DNA of 64,000 nucleotides from Armatimonadota bacterium (lineage in GTDB: Bacteria; Armatimonadota; UBA5829; DTJY01). Location: contig JARYMF010000002.1 in NCBI GenBank assembly GCA_029907255.1, positions 124,001 through 188,000 on the forward strand. The letters run 5' to 3'. The notes beneath the pieces are model-generated. The model ran no database searches. It had not been told where the DNA came from and saw only the letters and a program-made list of their open reading frames with translations. How positions within the stretch are numbered: the first letter of the stretch is position 1; every line of letters begins with the position of its first letter. Below, piece by piece: positions 8,795-16,558 of this stretch. Position numbers and translations under genes: made by a program.

Positions 8795-10153
8795 ATGGCT
8801 GGACGTATGAATCGAAGAGAATTTTTGGAAACAAGTGGCAAAGCAGCACTAGGTGTCGGGCTCGGGGTGGCGGTGGCGGAGGCGCTTGCAACGCCCACTT
8901 ACGCCCAGGAGCCAAAGGTTTCTCCCAACGACAAGATTGTGGTTGGTTGCATTGGGATGGGCGGTATGGGCATGGTGAATATGCGCGGTTTCATGAGCAA
9001 CCCTGATGTGGAAGTTGCCGCCGTATGCGATGTGGACTCGAATAATCTCAAGAATGCCGCGAAGGCAGTCCATAAAAAATACGGCAGGTTACCACTTGCT
9101 GTTAAAGATTTTCGGTATGTGCTCGACCGCAAGGATATTGATGCAGTTGTTATAAGTACCCCAGATCATTGGCACGCGCTTCCATTCATAATGGCATGCG
9201 AGGCGGGTAAGGATGTCTTTTGTGAAAAGCCAATCTCACACGATATCATTGAGGGCAAAGCAATGGTTGCGGCCGCCAAATACTTCAAACGCGTATGCCA
9301 AATTAACACTTGGCAGCGAAGTGTGGGGTTTTTTCGGCAGGCGATAGACTTTGTTCGGTCGGGCAAGATGGGTAAAATAAGCATCTGTCGCGCATGGGTC
9401 TGCGGTCCAGGCGGCCTTGGCAAGAATCCAATTAAGGACCCACCTCCACACCTTGATTGGGACTTTTGGTGTGGCCCCGCGCCGAAGGTGCCCTATCATG
9501 ACACGTATCACCCCGGCATGTGGCGGCTTTACTATGATTTTGGCACAGGGATGAGCGGCGATTGGGGCGTCCATATGATTGACATTGTCTTGCTTGGCAT
9601 GAATGAGTGGCACCCCCTTGAGGTAGCGGCTTACGGTGGAAAGCTGAGGTGTGCGCCTGACGATGACCGAACGACGCCTGATACCATGATAGCAATTTAC
9701 AAATTCTCGAACTGGATACTCCAGTGGGAAATACACGTTGGCGGCGAAGGTTTGGATGGCGGCGGCGGCCACGGCGCAGAATTTATCGGTGAAAAAGGAA
9801 AGTTAATCGTTGACAGGAGCGGAATTAAGTGGCATCCTTATGGCGACCATCCAGGTCCCGAGGAAGCCGGCAAAGATCAAGGTGGTGATGCACCTCATCG
9901 CTGGGCAGATGCAAACCACATTCGCAATTTCTTGGAGAATATTCGCACTCGGGGCAAGTGCACCTCAGATATAGAGACAATGCATTACACGACGGCGTGT
10001 TGCCATCTCTCGAACATCGCCTATTTGCACGGAAAAAGCATCAAATGGGACGGCGAAAAAGGCGTCATTGTAGGCGATAAGAAGGCGATGGAGGTCCAAT
10101 GCTATCAGCGCGAATATCGAAAGCCTTGGAAGCTCCCAATGTATAAGGTTTGA
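8795..10153 (+). CDS. TAT-exported Gfo/Idh/MocA-family oxidoreductase
   Basis: The chosen ATG at 8795 follows AAGGA at a proper distance; an in-frame upstream extension to 8744 has no such site. The N-terminus carries a twin-arginine signal (NRREFLETSG, then a hydrophobic stretch and cleavage near TYAQ), so the enzyme is probably exported folded, with its dinucleotide cofactor. The Rossmann motif GCIGMGGMGMVNMRG and the substrate-domain motif FCEKPISHD identify the Gfo/Idh/MocA family, which oxidises or reduces sugars and sugar derivatives with NAD(P). Many exported members occur in Armatimonadota, Planctomycetota and Bacteroidota, some as glycosidase-like enzymes. The specific substrate is unknown. 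Confidence 0.9.
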   Translation: MAGRMNRREFLETSGKAALGVGLGVAVAEALATPTYAQEPKVSPNDKIVVGCIGMGGMGMVNMRGFMSNPDVEVAAVCDVDSNNLKNAAKAVHKKYGRLPLAVKDFRYVLDRKDIDAVVISTPDHWHALPFIMACEAGKDVFCEKPISHDIIEGKAMVAAAKYFKRVCQINTWQRSVGFFRQAIDFVRSGKMGKISICRAWVCGPGGLGKNPIKDPPPHLDWDFWCGPAPKVPYHDTYHPGMWRLYYDFGTGMSGDWGVHMIDIVLLGMNEWHPLEVAAYGGKLRCAPDDDRTTPDTMIAIYKFSNWILQWEIHVGGEGLDGGGGHGAEFIGEKGKLIVDRSGIKWHPYGDHPGPEEAGKDQGGDAPHRWADANHIRNFLENIRTRGKCTSDIETMHYTTACCHLSNIAYLHGKSIKWDGEKGVIVGDKKAMEVQCYQREYRKPWKLPMYKV

Positions 10154-10195
10154 TAGCGAGTTGCAAATATAGCCCGAAAAAGATAGAATGAGGGC

Positions 10196-12721
10196 GTGAT
10201 GAAGAGATCCATATTCCTAATCCTAGCTGCCGTGAGCACAGCAGTGTTGTTATTGGCTGCTGCTGGGGAATCGCATTTGCGCGGTCAGCCGCAACTATAT
10301 ACTGCCGTCTATTGGTTCGGCGGCCTTGTCGCCATTGCTGTCTTTGGGATTATGCTCTCCGAGTATTATCTCCATTCACGGAGAATCTTCCTCTACCTCG
10401 GTGCAGGTTTTCTCGCAGCAGGCGTCATGGATGTCTGGAATGCGCTATCTTTCTCCATCCCTGGCCACGATACAATTAGGAGCCAAGCAGGATATGCCAT
10501 TTGGATGGTCAGCCGCCTAACGCTGGGCACCCTTGCGGTAGTTGGATTTATAAGACATCGAACGCCTGCCCTCAGGAGCCGAAGTGCACTTGAGGTTGCT
10601 ACTTTCACAGCTAGCGCGGTTCTCTGGGCAGCAATTCTCATTTTCCTGGCTTCCACATTTCCACTCGGGAGGTTCTTCTCCGCAAGAGGTGTGAGCCCAA
10701 TTATAAATGCGGTCTGCATAGTGCTTTTCGCAGTCGCATGTGTTGGGTACTCCAGAGCTAGCGTCCACCGTGGAAACCTTCTTGTCGCATGGATGACCTA
10801 TGGTTTTATGTTTGCAACATTTGGACAGCTTGCAATAGGATTGGCAAAGAATCCTGTGGGGCTTCTTTTCGGTTTTGCCAACGTAATGAAGGTTCTTGGC
10901 TACCTGACGCCGCTGGCTGGTCTTCTTGCAGAGCAGTCCAGGCTTCAGAGACGTCTTCATCGGCAGAGCAGCGAATTCTATGGACTTATGCAAGCTCAAC
11001 AGGCCGTTGTTGAAACTAGCGATCCTCTTGAGGCGTTCCAGAAAATTGTTGATGCAGCGAAAGCATCCCTTGATGCACAAGCTGCTTGCCTCATGGTGCA
11101 CGACAGGGCACGAAATATCTTGGAAATAGCCGCTCATACTGGTTTTGACAATGAAGTGGCAGAGGCACTAATTTTCAGACCAGCCGAGGGTGCCTTTGGC
11201 AGCGCCTTTGCCACGAAGGCGACAATCGCACTTTTTGAAATTTCAGAGGATCCAGCTCTAACAGGAAAGCTTGGAGATAGCGTTGGTTTGGCATCTGTTG
11301 TTTGTGCGCCCCTGGTTGTGAAAGGTGAGGCGACTGGCGTTTTGGGACTTTTCTTCGAAAAGCCTACCAAGCTTACGAAAGAGCAAATGCGAGTCCTCGA
11401 TGCTTTCGCCGGGCAGGCTGGACTTGCCATAGAAAACCTGCAGGTTCGTGGACAAGCGAAGGATTCGCTCAAGGCAATTTCCGAACGGACCAAAGAATTG
11501 GAAATTGTCTATGAAGTTAGCCAAGCTATTACATCAAAGCTTGAACTTCACGAATTGGTTGATGCGCTTGCAGAGAAGCTGAAGTCGAGTGTCCAAGCTC
11601 ATGCATGCTCGGTTCTATTGTTTGAGCCGGACAATGATTCTTTGCGGATACTGGGGCATAACAAGCTGTCGAGATATGTAGCGGTTGAAGGCCATGTGGA
11701 CCAATGCGATATGGTTGCAGTCTCGGTAGCCAAGGAAGGTAAGGCAAAGCTGATTGCCAATGTGCCGAATAGCTCGCATTGCAAGTACCCTGACCTTGCG
11801 GGAGACGATGGCGGCAAGCACCATCTGCTTTCTGTGCCGATGTTCTCGCAGGGGGTATCAATTGGCGCAATTAATGTTTTTCGACGCGGCGGTGAGCCGT
11901 TTGGAGAGCGAGAAAAGCGCCTGATGACCTTGCTTGCTAATGTTGTTGCAGTAGGAATAGCAAATTCGCGTCAATATGAGTATCAGAAAAGAATCGCAGA
12001 CAGCCTACAGAGTACTTTCGCGCCAAAGTTAGAGATCATACCTGCTGGGACCGAAGTCTATACTTTGTATCGCCCAGGGATGAGCGAGTCTGACCTTGGC
12101 GGCGATTTCTATGATATCATTCACCTTGGCGGGCCCAAGTATGCGCTTGTAATTGGTGATGTGGCTGGCAAGGGACTCGATGCGGCGGTTTATACGGGAA
12201 TGAGTCGGTATATGGTGCAGGCTTATTCACACGAAGATCCAGACCCTGTATCTGTAATAACAAGGGTGAACAATGCGCTGTGCCGATACACTCCCGCCAG
12301 CAAGTTTGTAACGATGATCTATGGGGTCTTTAATTCAGAGACAAGGGAGTTTACGTACGTAAACGCTGGCCATGAGCTTCCGCTTCTTTTTAGGCAGTCG
12401 GAGGGAAGCATCGAAAGACTCAACACCTCCGGGCCAGCAGTTGGGGCGCTAACTGAAGCAGAGTATGCCTCAAGCGCTGTCACTCTTTCACCGGGAGATG
12501 CACTTGTGTTTTATACAGACGGTGCAACTGATGCGCGCAAGGAGGGGAAGTTCCTCGGGACAGAGGGGTTGGAGAAAATCGTTGCATCAGAACTACGGCG
12601 TAATATTGGCGACCCAGCTGAGGGGATATTCGAAGGAATAAATTCCTACGCGAACGGTTATCTTCGCGACGATGTTGCTATTCTTATAGTTAAAGTTCGC
12701 AAACCTGGCTCATTGTTCTAG
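10196..12721 (+). CDS. membrane GAF-GAF-PP2C (SpoIIE-type) serine phosphatase
   Basis: The start is GTG at 10196, directly followed by an ATG. The 841-residue product has an N-terminal sensory region of about seven membrane segments (1-250), a short coiled linker, GAF domains at about 278-415 and 448-590, and a PP2C/SpoIIE phosphatase domain at about 620-835 with the metal-binding motifs GGDFYD (about 635) and DVAGKGLDAA. Enzymes of this type dephosphorylate anti-sigma-factor antagonists in partner-switching stress or developmental pathways. No anti-sigma kinase or antagonist gene is adjacent, so its partner is encoded elsewhere. A bidirectional terminator follows. Confidence 0.9.
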   Translation: MMKRSIFLILAAVSTAVLLLAAAGESHLRGQPQLYTAVYWFGGLVAIAVFGIMLSEYYLHSRRIFLYLGAGFLAAGVMDVWNALSFSIPGHDTIRSQAGYAIWMVSRLTLGTLAVVGFIRHRTPALRSRSALEVATFTASAVLWAAILIFLASTFPLGRFFSARGVSPIINAVCIVLFAVACVGYSRASVHRGNLLVAWMTYGFMFATFGQLAIGLAKNPVGLLFGFANVMKVLGYLTPLAGLLAEQSRLQRRLHRQSSEFYGLMQAQQAVVETSDPLEAFQKIVDAAKASLDAQAACLMVHDRARNILEIAAHTGFDNEVAEALIFRPAEGAFGSAFATKATIALFEISEDPALTGKLGDSVGLASVVCAPLVVKGEATGVLGLFFEKPTKLTKEQMRVLDAFAGQAGLAIENLQVRGQAKDSLKAISERTKELEIVYEVSQAITSKLELHELVDALAEKLKSSVQAHACSVLLFEPDNDSLRILGHNKLSRYVAVEGHVDQCDMVAVSVAKEGKAKLIANVPNSSHCKYPDLAGDDGGKHHLLSVPMFSQGVSIGAINVFRRGGEPFGEREKRLMTLLANVVAVGIANSRQYEYQKRIADSLQSTFAPKLEIIPAGTEVYTLYRPGMSESDLGGDFYDIIHLGGPKYALVIGDVAGKGLDAAVYTGMSRYMVQAYSHEDPDPVSVITRVNNALCRYTPASKFVTMIYGVFNSETREFTYVNAGHELPLLFRQSEGSIERLNTSGPAVGALTEAEYASSAVTLSPGDALVFYTDGATDARKEGKFLGTEGLEKIVASELRRNIGDPAEGIFEGINSYANGYLRDDVAILIVKVRKPGSLF

Positions 12722-12731
12722 AAGCAAAAAG

Positions 12732-12767
12732 TCAGCCGCCGACCTTTAGTGAAAAGCCGGCGGCTGA
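12732..12767. terminator. bidirectional terminator between phosphatase and iolB-like genes
   Basis: TCAGCCGCCG (12732-12741) pairs with CGGCGGCTGA (12758-12767), a perfect 10-bp GC-rich stem. The A-run at 12726-12730 gives a U-tract to minus-strand transcripts, so it mainly terminates the convergent epimerase-iolB operon. It can also stop the phosphatase transcript. Confidence 0.8.
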
Positions 12768-12782
12768 TAGCGATTGGAGAAG

Positions 12783-13616
12783 CTATATCTCTTTTACCCA
12801 CGCATGTCTGGGGTCATCGGAAAGTGCCCCAGGCTTGCGAATGTCGCCAGCCATCGCCCACGTATAGTGAAGCGTATATCCTGGCGCAGCGGCAACTGGG
12901 TGGTAGCCTCTGGGAATGACAACTGTATCTCCGTTTTCCACTACATAAACTTCATCCATTGGCCCTGGATCGTTTGGCTCGGTATAAATGCGAATAATCC
13001 CAAATCCCTGGCTTGGATTGAGCTGAAAATAGTAAATTTCTTCCAAAGGCACTTCATTTGGTGGAACAAATGCATCGTGCTTATGCGGTGGATAGCTTGA
13101 CCAATTCCCTGGAGGATTGACCGTTTCCCCAAAGATTATTTTTGTAGCAGGCAAGTTATTGCCAATTGCAGTATAAACATGCCTCAACCAGTTATCTTTG
13201 CCTGGAGTGGTCACAATGTTATCCTCGGGGCGTATGATAGTAACATTAGCCTCGGAGGAAGCTGCGGCCGCAGAGAAAACAGCAATGTCAGCTGGTCCTT
13301 CAATAACACTTAGGCGGTAGGGCGTCTGCGGTGGTAGATAAATCACCGTGGCTGGTCCTTCGAATACGTTTTTGCGATTGCCAAGCCGCTCAAAGTTCGC
13401 CGCATTGGTCTCTAGCGAGACTACGCCCGAGTAAATATCCAAAACAACCTCGCAGTCTTTACTGTCCGACGACCATTCGCCTGATGTGAGCCAGAGCCTT
13501 CCAAACTCGAGGTGCTTCAATCCCTTTTCACCTCGACCTATAATTTTTGTATATCCTTCCGAAATAGTTTTTGCTTTTATAAGCAAATTCTCGGTGCATT
13601 GCTCAGAGCGGCTCAT
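12783..13616 (-). CDS. iolB: 5-deoxy-glucuronate isomerase family protein (IolB-like)
   Basis: This 277-residue protein has the two-cupin architecture of the IolB/KduI family. The metal-binding cupin motif is visible at GNWSSYPPHKHD, followed by EEIYYF and, later, VVIPRGYHPVAAAPGY. IolB converts 5-deoxy-glucuronate to 5-dehydro-2-deoxygluconate in myo-inositol breakdown. Length and motifs fit the family well, but the other iol genes are not in this window, so a related uronate isomerase role is possible. It is the second gene of a minus-strand operon, 21 bases after a xylose-isomerase-like epimerase gene (IolE/IolI-like fold), which supports an inositol or uronate pathway. Confidence 0.85.
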   Translation of the reverse strand: MSRSEQCTENLLIKAKTISEGYTKIIGRGEKGLKHLEFGRLWLTSGEWSSDSKDCEVVLDIYSGVVSLETNAANFERLGNRKNVFEGPATVIYLPPQTPYRLSVIEGPADIAVFSAAAASSEANVTIIRPEDNIVTTPGKDNWLRHVYTAIGNNLPATKIIFGETVNPPGNWSSYPPHKHDAFVPPNEVPLEEIYYFQLNPSQGFGIIRIYTEPNDPGPMDEVYVVENGDTVVIPRGYHPVAAAPGYTLHYTWAMAGDIRKPGALSDDPRHAWVKEI

Positions 13617-13637
13617 GTTCCATATCTCCTATCCAAG

Positions 13638-14570
13638 TTATATCTTCGCCCATGCCTCGTTTAGAACACGCTTTGCGCCAGCTATTACAAGCTCTGAACT
13701 CTCGCCAGGAAGTGGTTTAACCTCAAAGCTGACTACTGGCATTCCTGTCGGAAGCTGCTTGTTGAAGAAGCCAATATCCATCAGGCAGCGAAGATATTCG
13801 GCAACCTCATTCACATCGTTCTCGCCTAAGTCACAGCCAAATGCAGGATGTGCGTCTCCATAAGCTGGATTCGAGGGATCGCGCATCACGCAGTTGCCCA
13901 TATGGGCGTGAATAAGATATTCAGATGCTCCTCTTACCATCTCAGGAATTGACTCCGAGAGTAGCGGCTGATGGCTGAGGTCTATAGTGAGACCGAAGTT
14001 TGAACACTCTTTTTTAACACGCTTTGCCAGCTCGACAGCTTCTTTTGTTGGACCAATCAAGCACTTTTTTTCAATGGTACGGTCGAATGTTTCGAGCGAA
14101 ATGTATATCGGATTTTCTTGCCGCTGGGCTTTCGCATAATCGCAGATTTGGCAAAGCGAATCTACTAGTCGGTTCATTGCATTAGCTCTATCTGCATCTC
14201 CAGGGTCTGGCCCGCTCAGGATGGCAACTAGGTGGGCGCCGAGTTCGTAAGCTTGGTCCACAGAATCCTTAGTTTGGTCAATTGCACGCTTCCGGGCAGC
14301 TTCATCGGCCGCATTGAGGTCAAGCCCTTGTGTGAGAAGTGGCGGTTGTCCGGCGAAAACTACCTCGACATGGGCAGTCTTTAGCATCTTGGCGGCTTCT
14401 TCTCTGACTTTCTTATCCTTTATCCATGTTACTTCGACAGCACTGAAGTAATCATCCGCCAAGATTTTTTCTAATGTCTCAAGAATTGGGCCTTCGCCCT
14501 TGATAACCGAAGGATATGCCATGGGGTGTATAAGCCCCACCCGGAAATACTTCGAAATGGGTTCCTGCAC
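13638..14570 (-). CDS. sugar phosphate isomerase/epimerase (xylose-isomerase-like barrel)
   Basis: This 310-residue AP-endonuclease-2/xylose-isomerase-like TIM barrel has typical metal-ligand contexts: EVTWI near the start, ISLETFDR (about 157), LTIDLSHQPLLSES (about 195) and VSFEVKP near the end. The start is GTG, with AGGAGG upstream. It heads a two-gene operon with the IolB-like gene and has a consensus-like promoter. Its family includes IolE, IolI and other ketose epimerases and dehydratases. An inositol or sugar-acid role is inferred from the partner gene. Confidence 0.82.
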   Translation of the reverse strand: MQEPISKYFRVGLIHPMAYPSVIKGEGPILETLEKILADDYFSAVEVTWIKDKKVREEAAKMLKTAHVEVVFAGQPPLLTQGLDLNAADEAARKRAIDQTKDSVDQAYELGAHLVAILSGPDPGDADRANAMNRLVDSLCQICDYAKAQRQENPIYISLETFDRTIEKKCLIGPTKEAVELAKRVKKECSNFGLTIDLSHQPLLSESIPEMVRGASEYLIHAHMGNCVMRDPSNPAYGDAHPAFGCDLGENDVNEVAEYLRCLMDIGFFNKQLPTGMPVVSFEVKPLPGESSELVIAGAKRVLNEAWAKI

Positions 14571-14630
14571 CTTATTTTACCTCCTGGTTTGGGTTTTATT
14601 GCCGGCGCTGAGAGTTGCCAGCTTCTTGAG

Positions 14631-14660
14631 ATTATAACCTTTGGCAGAAGTTGGTGTCAA
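14631..14660 (-). promoter_or_regulatory. consensus sigma-70 promoter for the epimerase-iolB operon
   Basis: On the minus strand TTGACA (14660-14655), an 18-base spacer and TATAAT (14636-14631) match the consensus at both hexamers. The promoter is flanked by an inverted pair TGCCAGC (14616-14622) and GCTGGCA (14662-14668), a plausible operator arrangement for a repressor. Confidence 0.75.
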
Positions 14661-14803
14661 CGCTGGCATTGGAGGCAATTAATTATAAGCTATTTAAGTT
14701 TCTCTAATGAAACTTCTGTTTATTGGTTGAATCTCTGCCAACACAAAAATAGATTGGAAGTGTTTTAAGAGCTTGCCGAAGGATTGAATCTCATTTATGG
14801 CGT

Positions 14804-14826
14804 AAATCAAAGTATGATTTTGATTT
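14804..14826 (+). repeat. 8-bp inverted repeat next to the ribosome-binding site
   Basis: AAATCAAA (14804-14811) and TTTGATTT (14819-14826) are separated by seven bases. The right arm touches the AGGAGG of the beta-helix gene at 14838. It could be a protein-binding site or a weak RNA hairpin. Confidence 0.4.
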
Positions 14827-14837
14827 AGGAGGAAAAG

Positions 14838-16112
14838 ATGAGTATTTATGGCTCGCTAACAATAATCACGTTATTGTGCACGGCAATTGGAGCGTCTGCG
14901 GCAAATATGCTTGACGTAAAGCAATTTGGTGTAAAGGGAGATGGTAAGGCAGATGATTCTGCGGCGATTCAAAGGGCGCTCGATGCCTGTGCGGCAAATG
15001 GCGGCGGCACTGTGAAGCTACCCGCGGGCAAATATAAGCTTTCAAAACCGATTACCGTGCCTTCCGGCGTTATGCTCGCAGGCGAGTGGGAGGCGCCCCA
15101 CCACGCCCAGCTTATGAAGGGCACTGTGATACTTGCCTATGCCGATAGAGGCAAGGAAGACGGCCCAGCGCTTGTGACTCTCTCGCCAAGCAGTGGAATT
15201 AAGGGAATGACTTTCTTTTATCCTATGCAGAGAATCCCTGGCGTGAAACCTTACCCTTGGACAATTAGGGGGTATGGAATGCACTGCAGCGTGATTGATG
15301 TGACACTTGTTAATTCGTACAAAGGAATCGATTTCGCAACTGAGCCGAATGAGCTTCACTACATCCGTAATGTATTTGGCTGTCCGCTTAAAATAGGCAT
15401 TGCGGTAGATAAGTGCACCGATATCGGGCGCATTGAGAATGTACACTTCAACCCTCACTATTGGATGCGTGCCGAGGTTGAGGGAATACCCACATGGCAA
15501 GACTTGCGAGATTATCTACTGGAAAATTGTACTTCTTTTGAGTTCGGGCGCACAGATTGGGAATATGTGCTTAACACTTTTTCCTACGGGTGCAAAGTTG
15601 GAATGCGCTTTTATGCTAGCAAAAACGGAGCTTGTAACGGAAACTTCCTTGGGTGCGGCGTTGATTGGGCGCGGACTGCAGTGCTAATTGAGCAGACTCA
15701 AGAGCCGGGACTTCTCTTCACTAATGGCGAGTTTGTTGGGGCGGATATTGCCGATGCTGAAATTGAGGTTGCACCTGGATTTACAGGAGTCGCCCAATTC
15801 TCAAACTGTGCCTTTTGGGGCCCAACTCAGCAAATTGTTAAGATGGCAGGCGACGGCTTTGTAAGCTTCTCTCAGTGCAATTTCCAAGCGTGGGATAGGA
15901 TGAATAATGGTACGCCGGCGCTGGAAGCAACAAAAGGCAGTATCGCAGTTCATTCCTGTCGGTTCGGGCGCGACTTGAACCAAATTAAACTTGGTTCCGA
16001 TGTAAAGACAGCTACAATCATTGGAAACACCTTGGCTGGCCCGCAGAAAATAGAAAATCAAAGCAAGGGTGATGTGCAGATAAGCATGAACGTGAGCCGC
16101 GCAGGGAAATAA
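14838..16112 (+). CDS. secreted pectate-lyase-superfamily (GH28-like) protein
   Basis: This 424-residue protein has a signal peptide (cleavage after GASA, about residue 21), followed by LDVKQFGVKGDGKADDSAAI, the hallmark of the Pectate_lyase_3/polygalacturonase-like beta-helix group. NGGGTVKLPAGKY follows, as in GH28-type and tail-spike-like enzymes. Catalytic acidic residues cannot be assigned with certainty. The ribosome-binding site TTAGGAGG is excellent. An 8-bp inverted repeat (14804-14826) abuts it. The gene is divergent from the epimerase-iolB operon, so it may be co-regulated with uronate use. Confidence 0.87.
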   Translation: MSIYGSLTIITLLCTAIGASAANMLDVKQFGVKGDGKADDSAAIQRALDACAANGGGTVKLPAGKYKLSKPITVPSGVMLAGEWEAPHHAQLMKGTVILAYADRGKEDGPALVTLSPSSGIKGMTFFYPMQRIPGVKPYPWTIRGYGMHCSVIDVTLVNSYKGIDFATEPNELHYIRNVFGCPLKIGIAVDKCTDIGRIENVHFNPHYWMRAEVEGIPTWQDLRDYLLENCTSFEFGRTDWEYVLNTFSYGCKVGMRFYASKNGACNGNFLGCGVDWARTAVLIEQTQEPGLLFTNGEFVGADIADAEIEVAPGFTGVAQFSNCAFWGPTQQIVKMAGDGFVSFSQCNFQAWDRMNNGTPALEATKGSIAVHSCRFGRDLNQIKLGSDVKTATIIGNTLAGPQKIENQSKGDVQISMNVSRAGK

Positions 16113-16176
16113 GGGGGTGTCCTTGGTAGTTTTGCTGTGTTCCGCTTCCTCCGAGGCCTATGTGCTACATAATAAT

Positions 16177-16291
16177 GGCACGGAGGCCGTGCGGTAGGAG
16201 ACGCGGTACCAGCTTTCGAGCATTCTGCCGGGGAAAGGGGGATCCGGAACCCCTTTCGCTGGGCCCCGGCAGGCTTTTCGGCCTCCATGCC
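16177..16291. repeat. three-tier nested GC-rich inverted repeat (candidate structured RNA)
   Basis: The outer arms are GGCACGGAGGCCG (16177-16189) and CGGCCTCCATGCC (16279-16291), with one mismatch. The middle arms are TGCCGGGG (16226-16233) and CCCCGGCA (16264-16271). The inner arms are GAAAGGGG (16233-16240) and CCCCTTTC (16250-16257). A competing local hairpin GCACGG-AGG-CCGTGC uses 16178-16192. Base composition is much richer in GC than the surroundings. It could be a structured RNA, a mobile miniature element or a complex 3' end. No known RNA family was recognised. Confidence 0.55.
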
Positions 16292-16299
16292 AAAAAGAA

Positions 16300-16340
16300 A
16301 AAAAGAGGAACACAGAACCAAGTTCTGTGCCCCTCTTTTT
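16300..16340. terminator. bidirectional intrinsic terminator
   Basis: CACAGAAC (16311-16318) pairs with GTTCTGTG (16322-16329). A second stem, AAAAAGAGG with CCTCTTTTT, continues it outside a 2x2 internal loop. The A-run and T-run at the two ends allow termination in both directions. It ends the beta-helix transcript or the nested-repeat RNA. Confidence 0.85.
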
Positions 16341-16411
16341 CGCGTTCCATAAATATTATTCCATTTTCTTGTGAGATTTGGTATGCGAATCTCTTTGTTG
16401 TACTCAGGAAT

Positions 16412-16439
16412 TTGCAATTAATTCTTAAGATGGTATTAT
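16412..16439 (+). promoter_or_regulatory. candidate promoter for the UroD-like gene
   Basis: TTGCAA (16412-16417), a 16-base spacer and TATTAT (16434-16439) lie about 120 bases upstream of the UroD-like start and after the terminator. The match is moderate. Confidence 0.4.
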
Positions 16440-16558
16440 TACCCTATAGGTTTACTCAGGTGAAAACTAGCATTTTTGATGCTTTCGTTTGCTGAAGAGG
16501 ATAGATCATATTTACAGTGAACCGTTAAGTTTGAGCATGTTTACCCAGGAGGCAGTTT

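Larger units (their letters stand above)
16113..16558. other. 446-base non-coding stretch with nested hairpins, terminator and promoter
   Basis: No convincing gene was found here. The stretch contains a GC-rich nested inverted repeat at 16177-16291, a clear bidirectional terminator at 16300-16340 and a candidate plus-strand promoter at 16412-16439 for the UroD-like gene. A short frame across it on either strand lacks a credible ribosome-binding site and reads through the hairpins, so it was not called. Confidence 0.7.

Noticed and set aside
10517-11137. 206-residue minus-strand frame inside the phosphatase gene
   Set aside because: It is antisense to GAF domains with good family motifs, and no initiation signals were seen.
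16160-16495. Plus-strand frame through the nested inverted repeat
   Set aside because: It has no ribosome-binding site, a low-complexity basic product, and crosses both the hairpins and a strong terminator.
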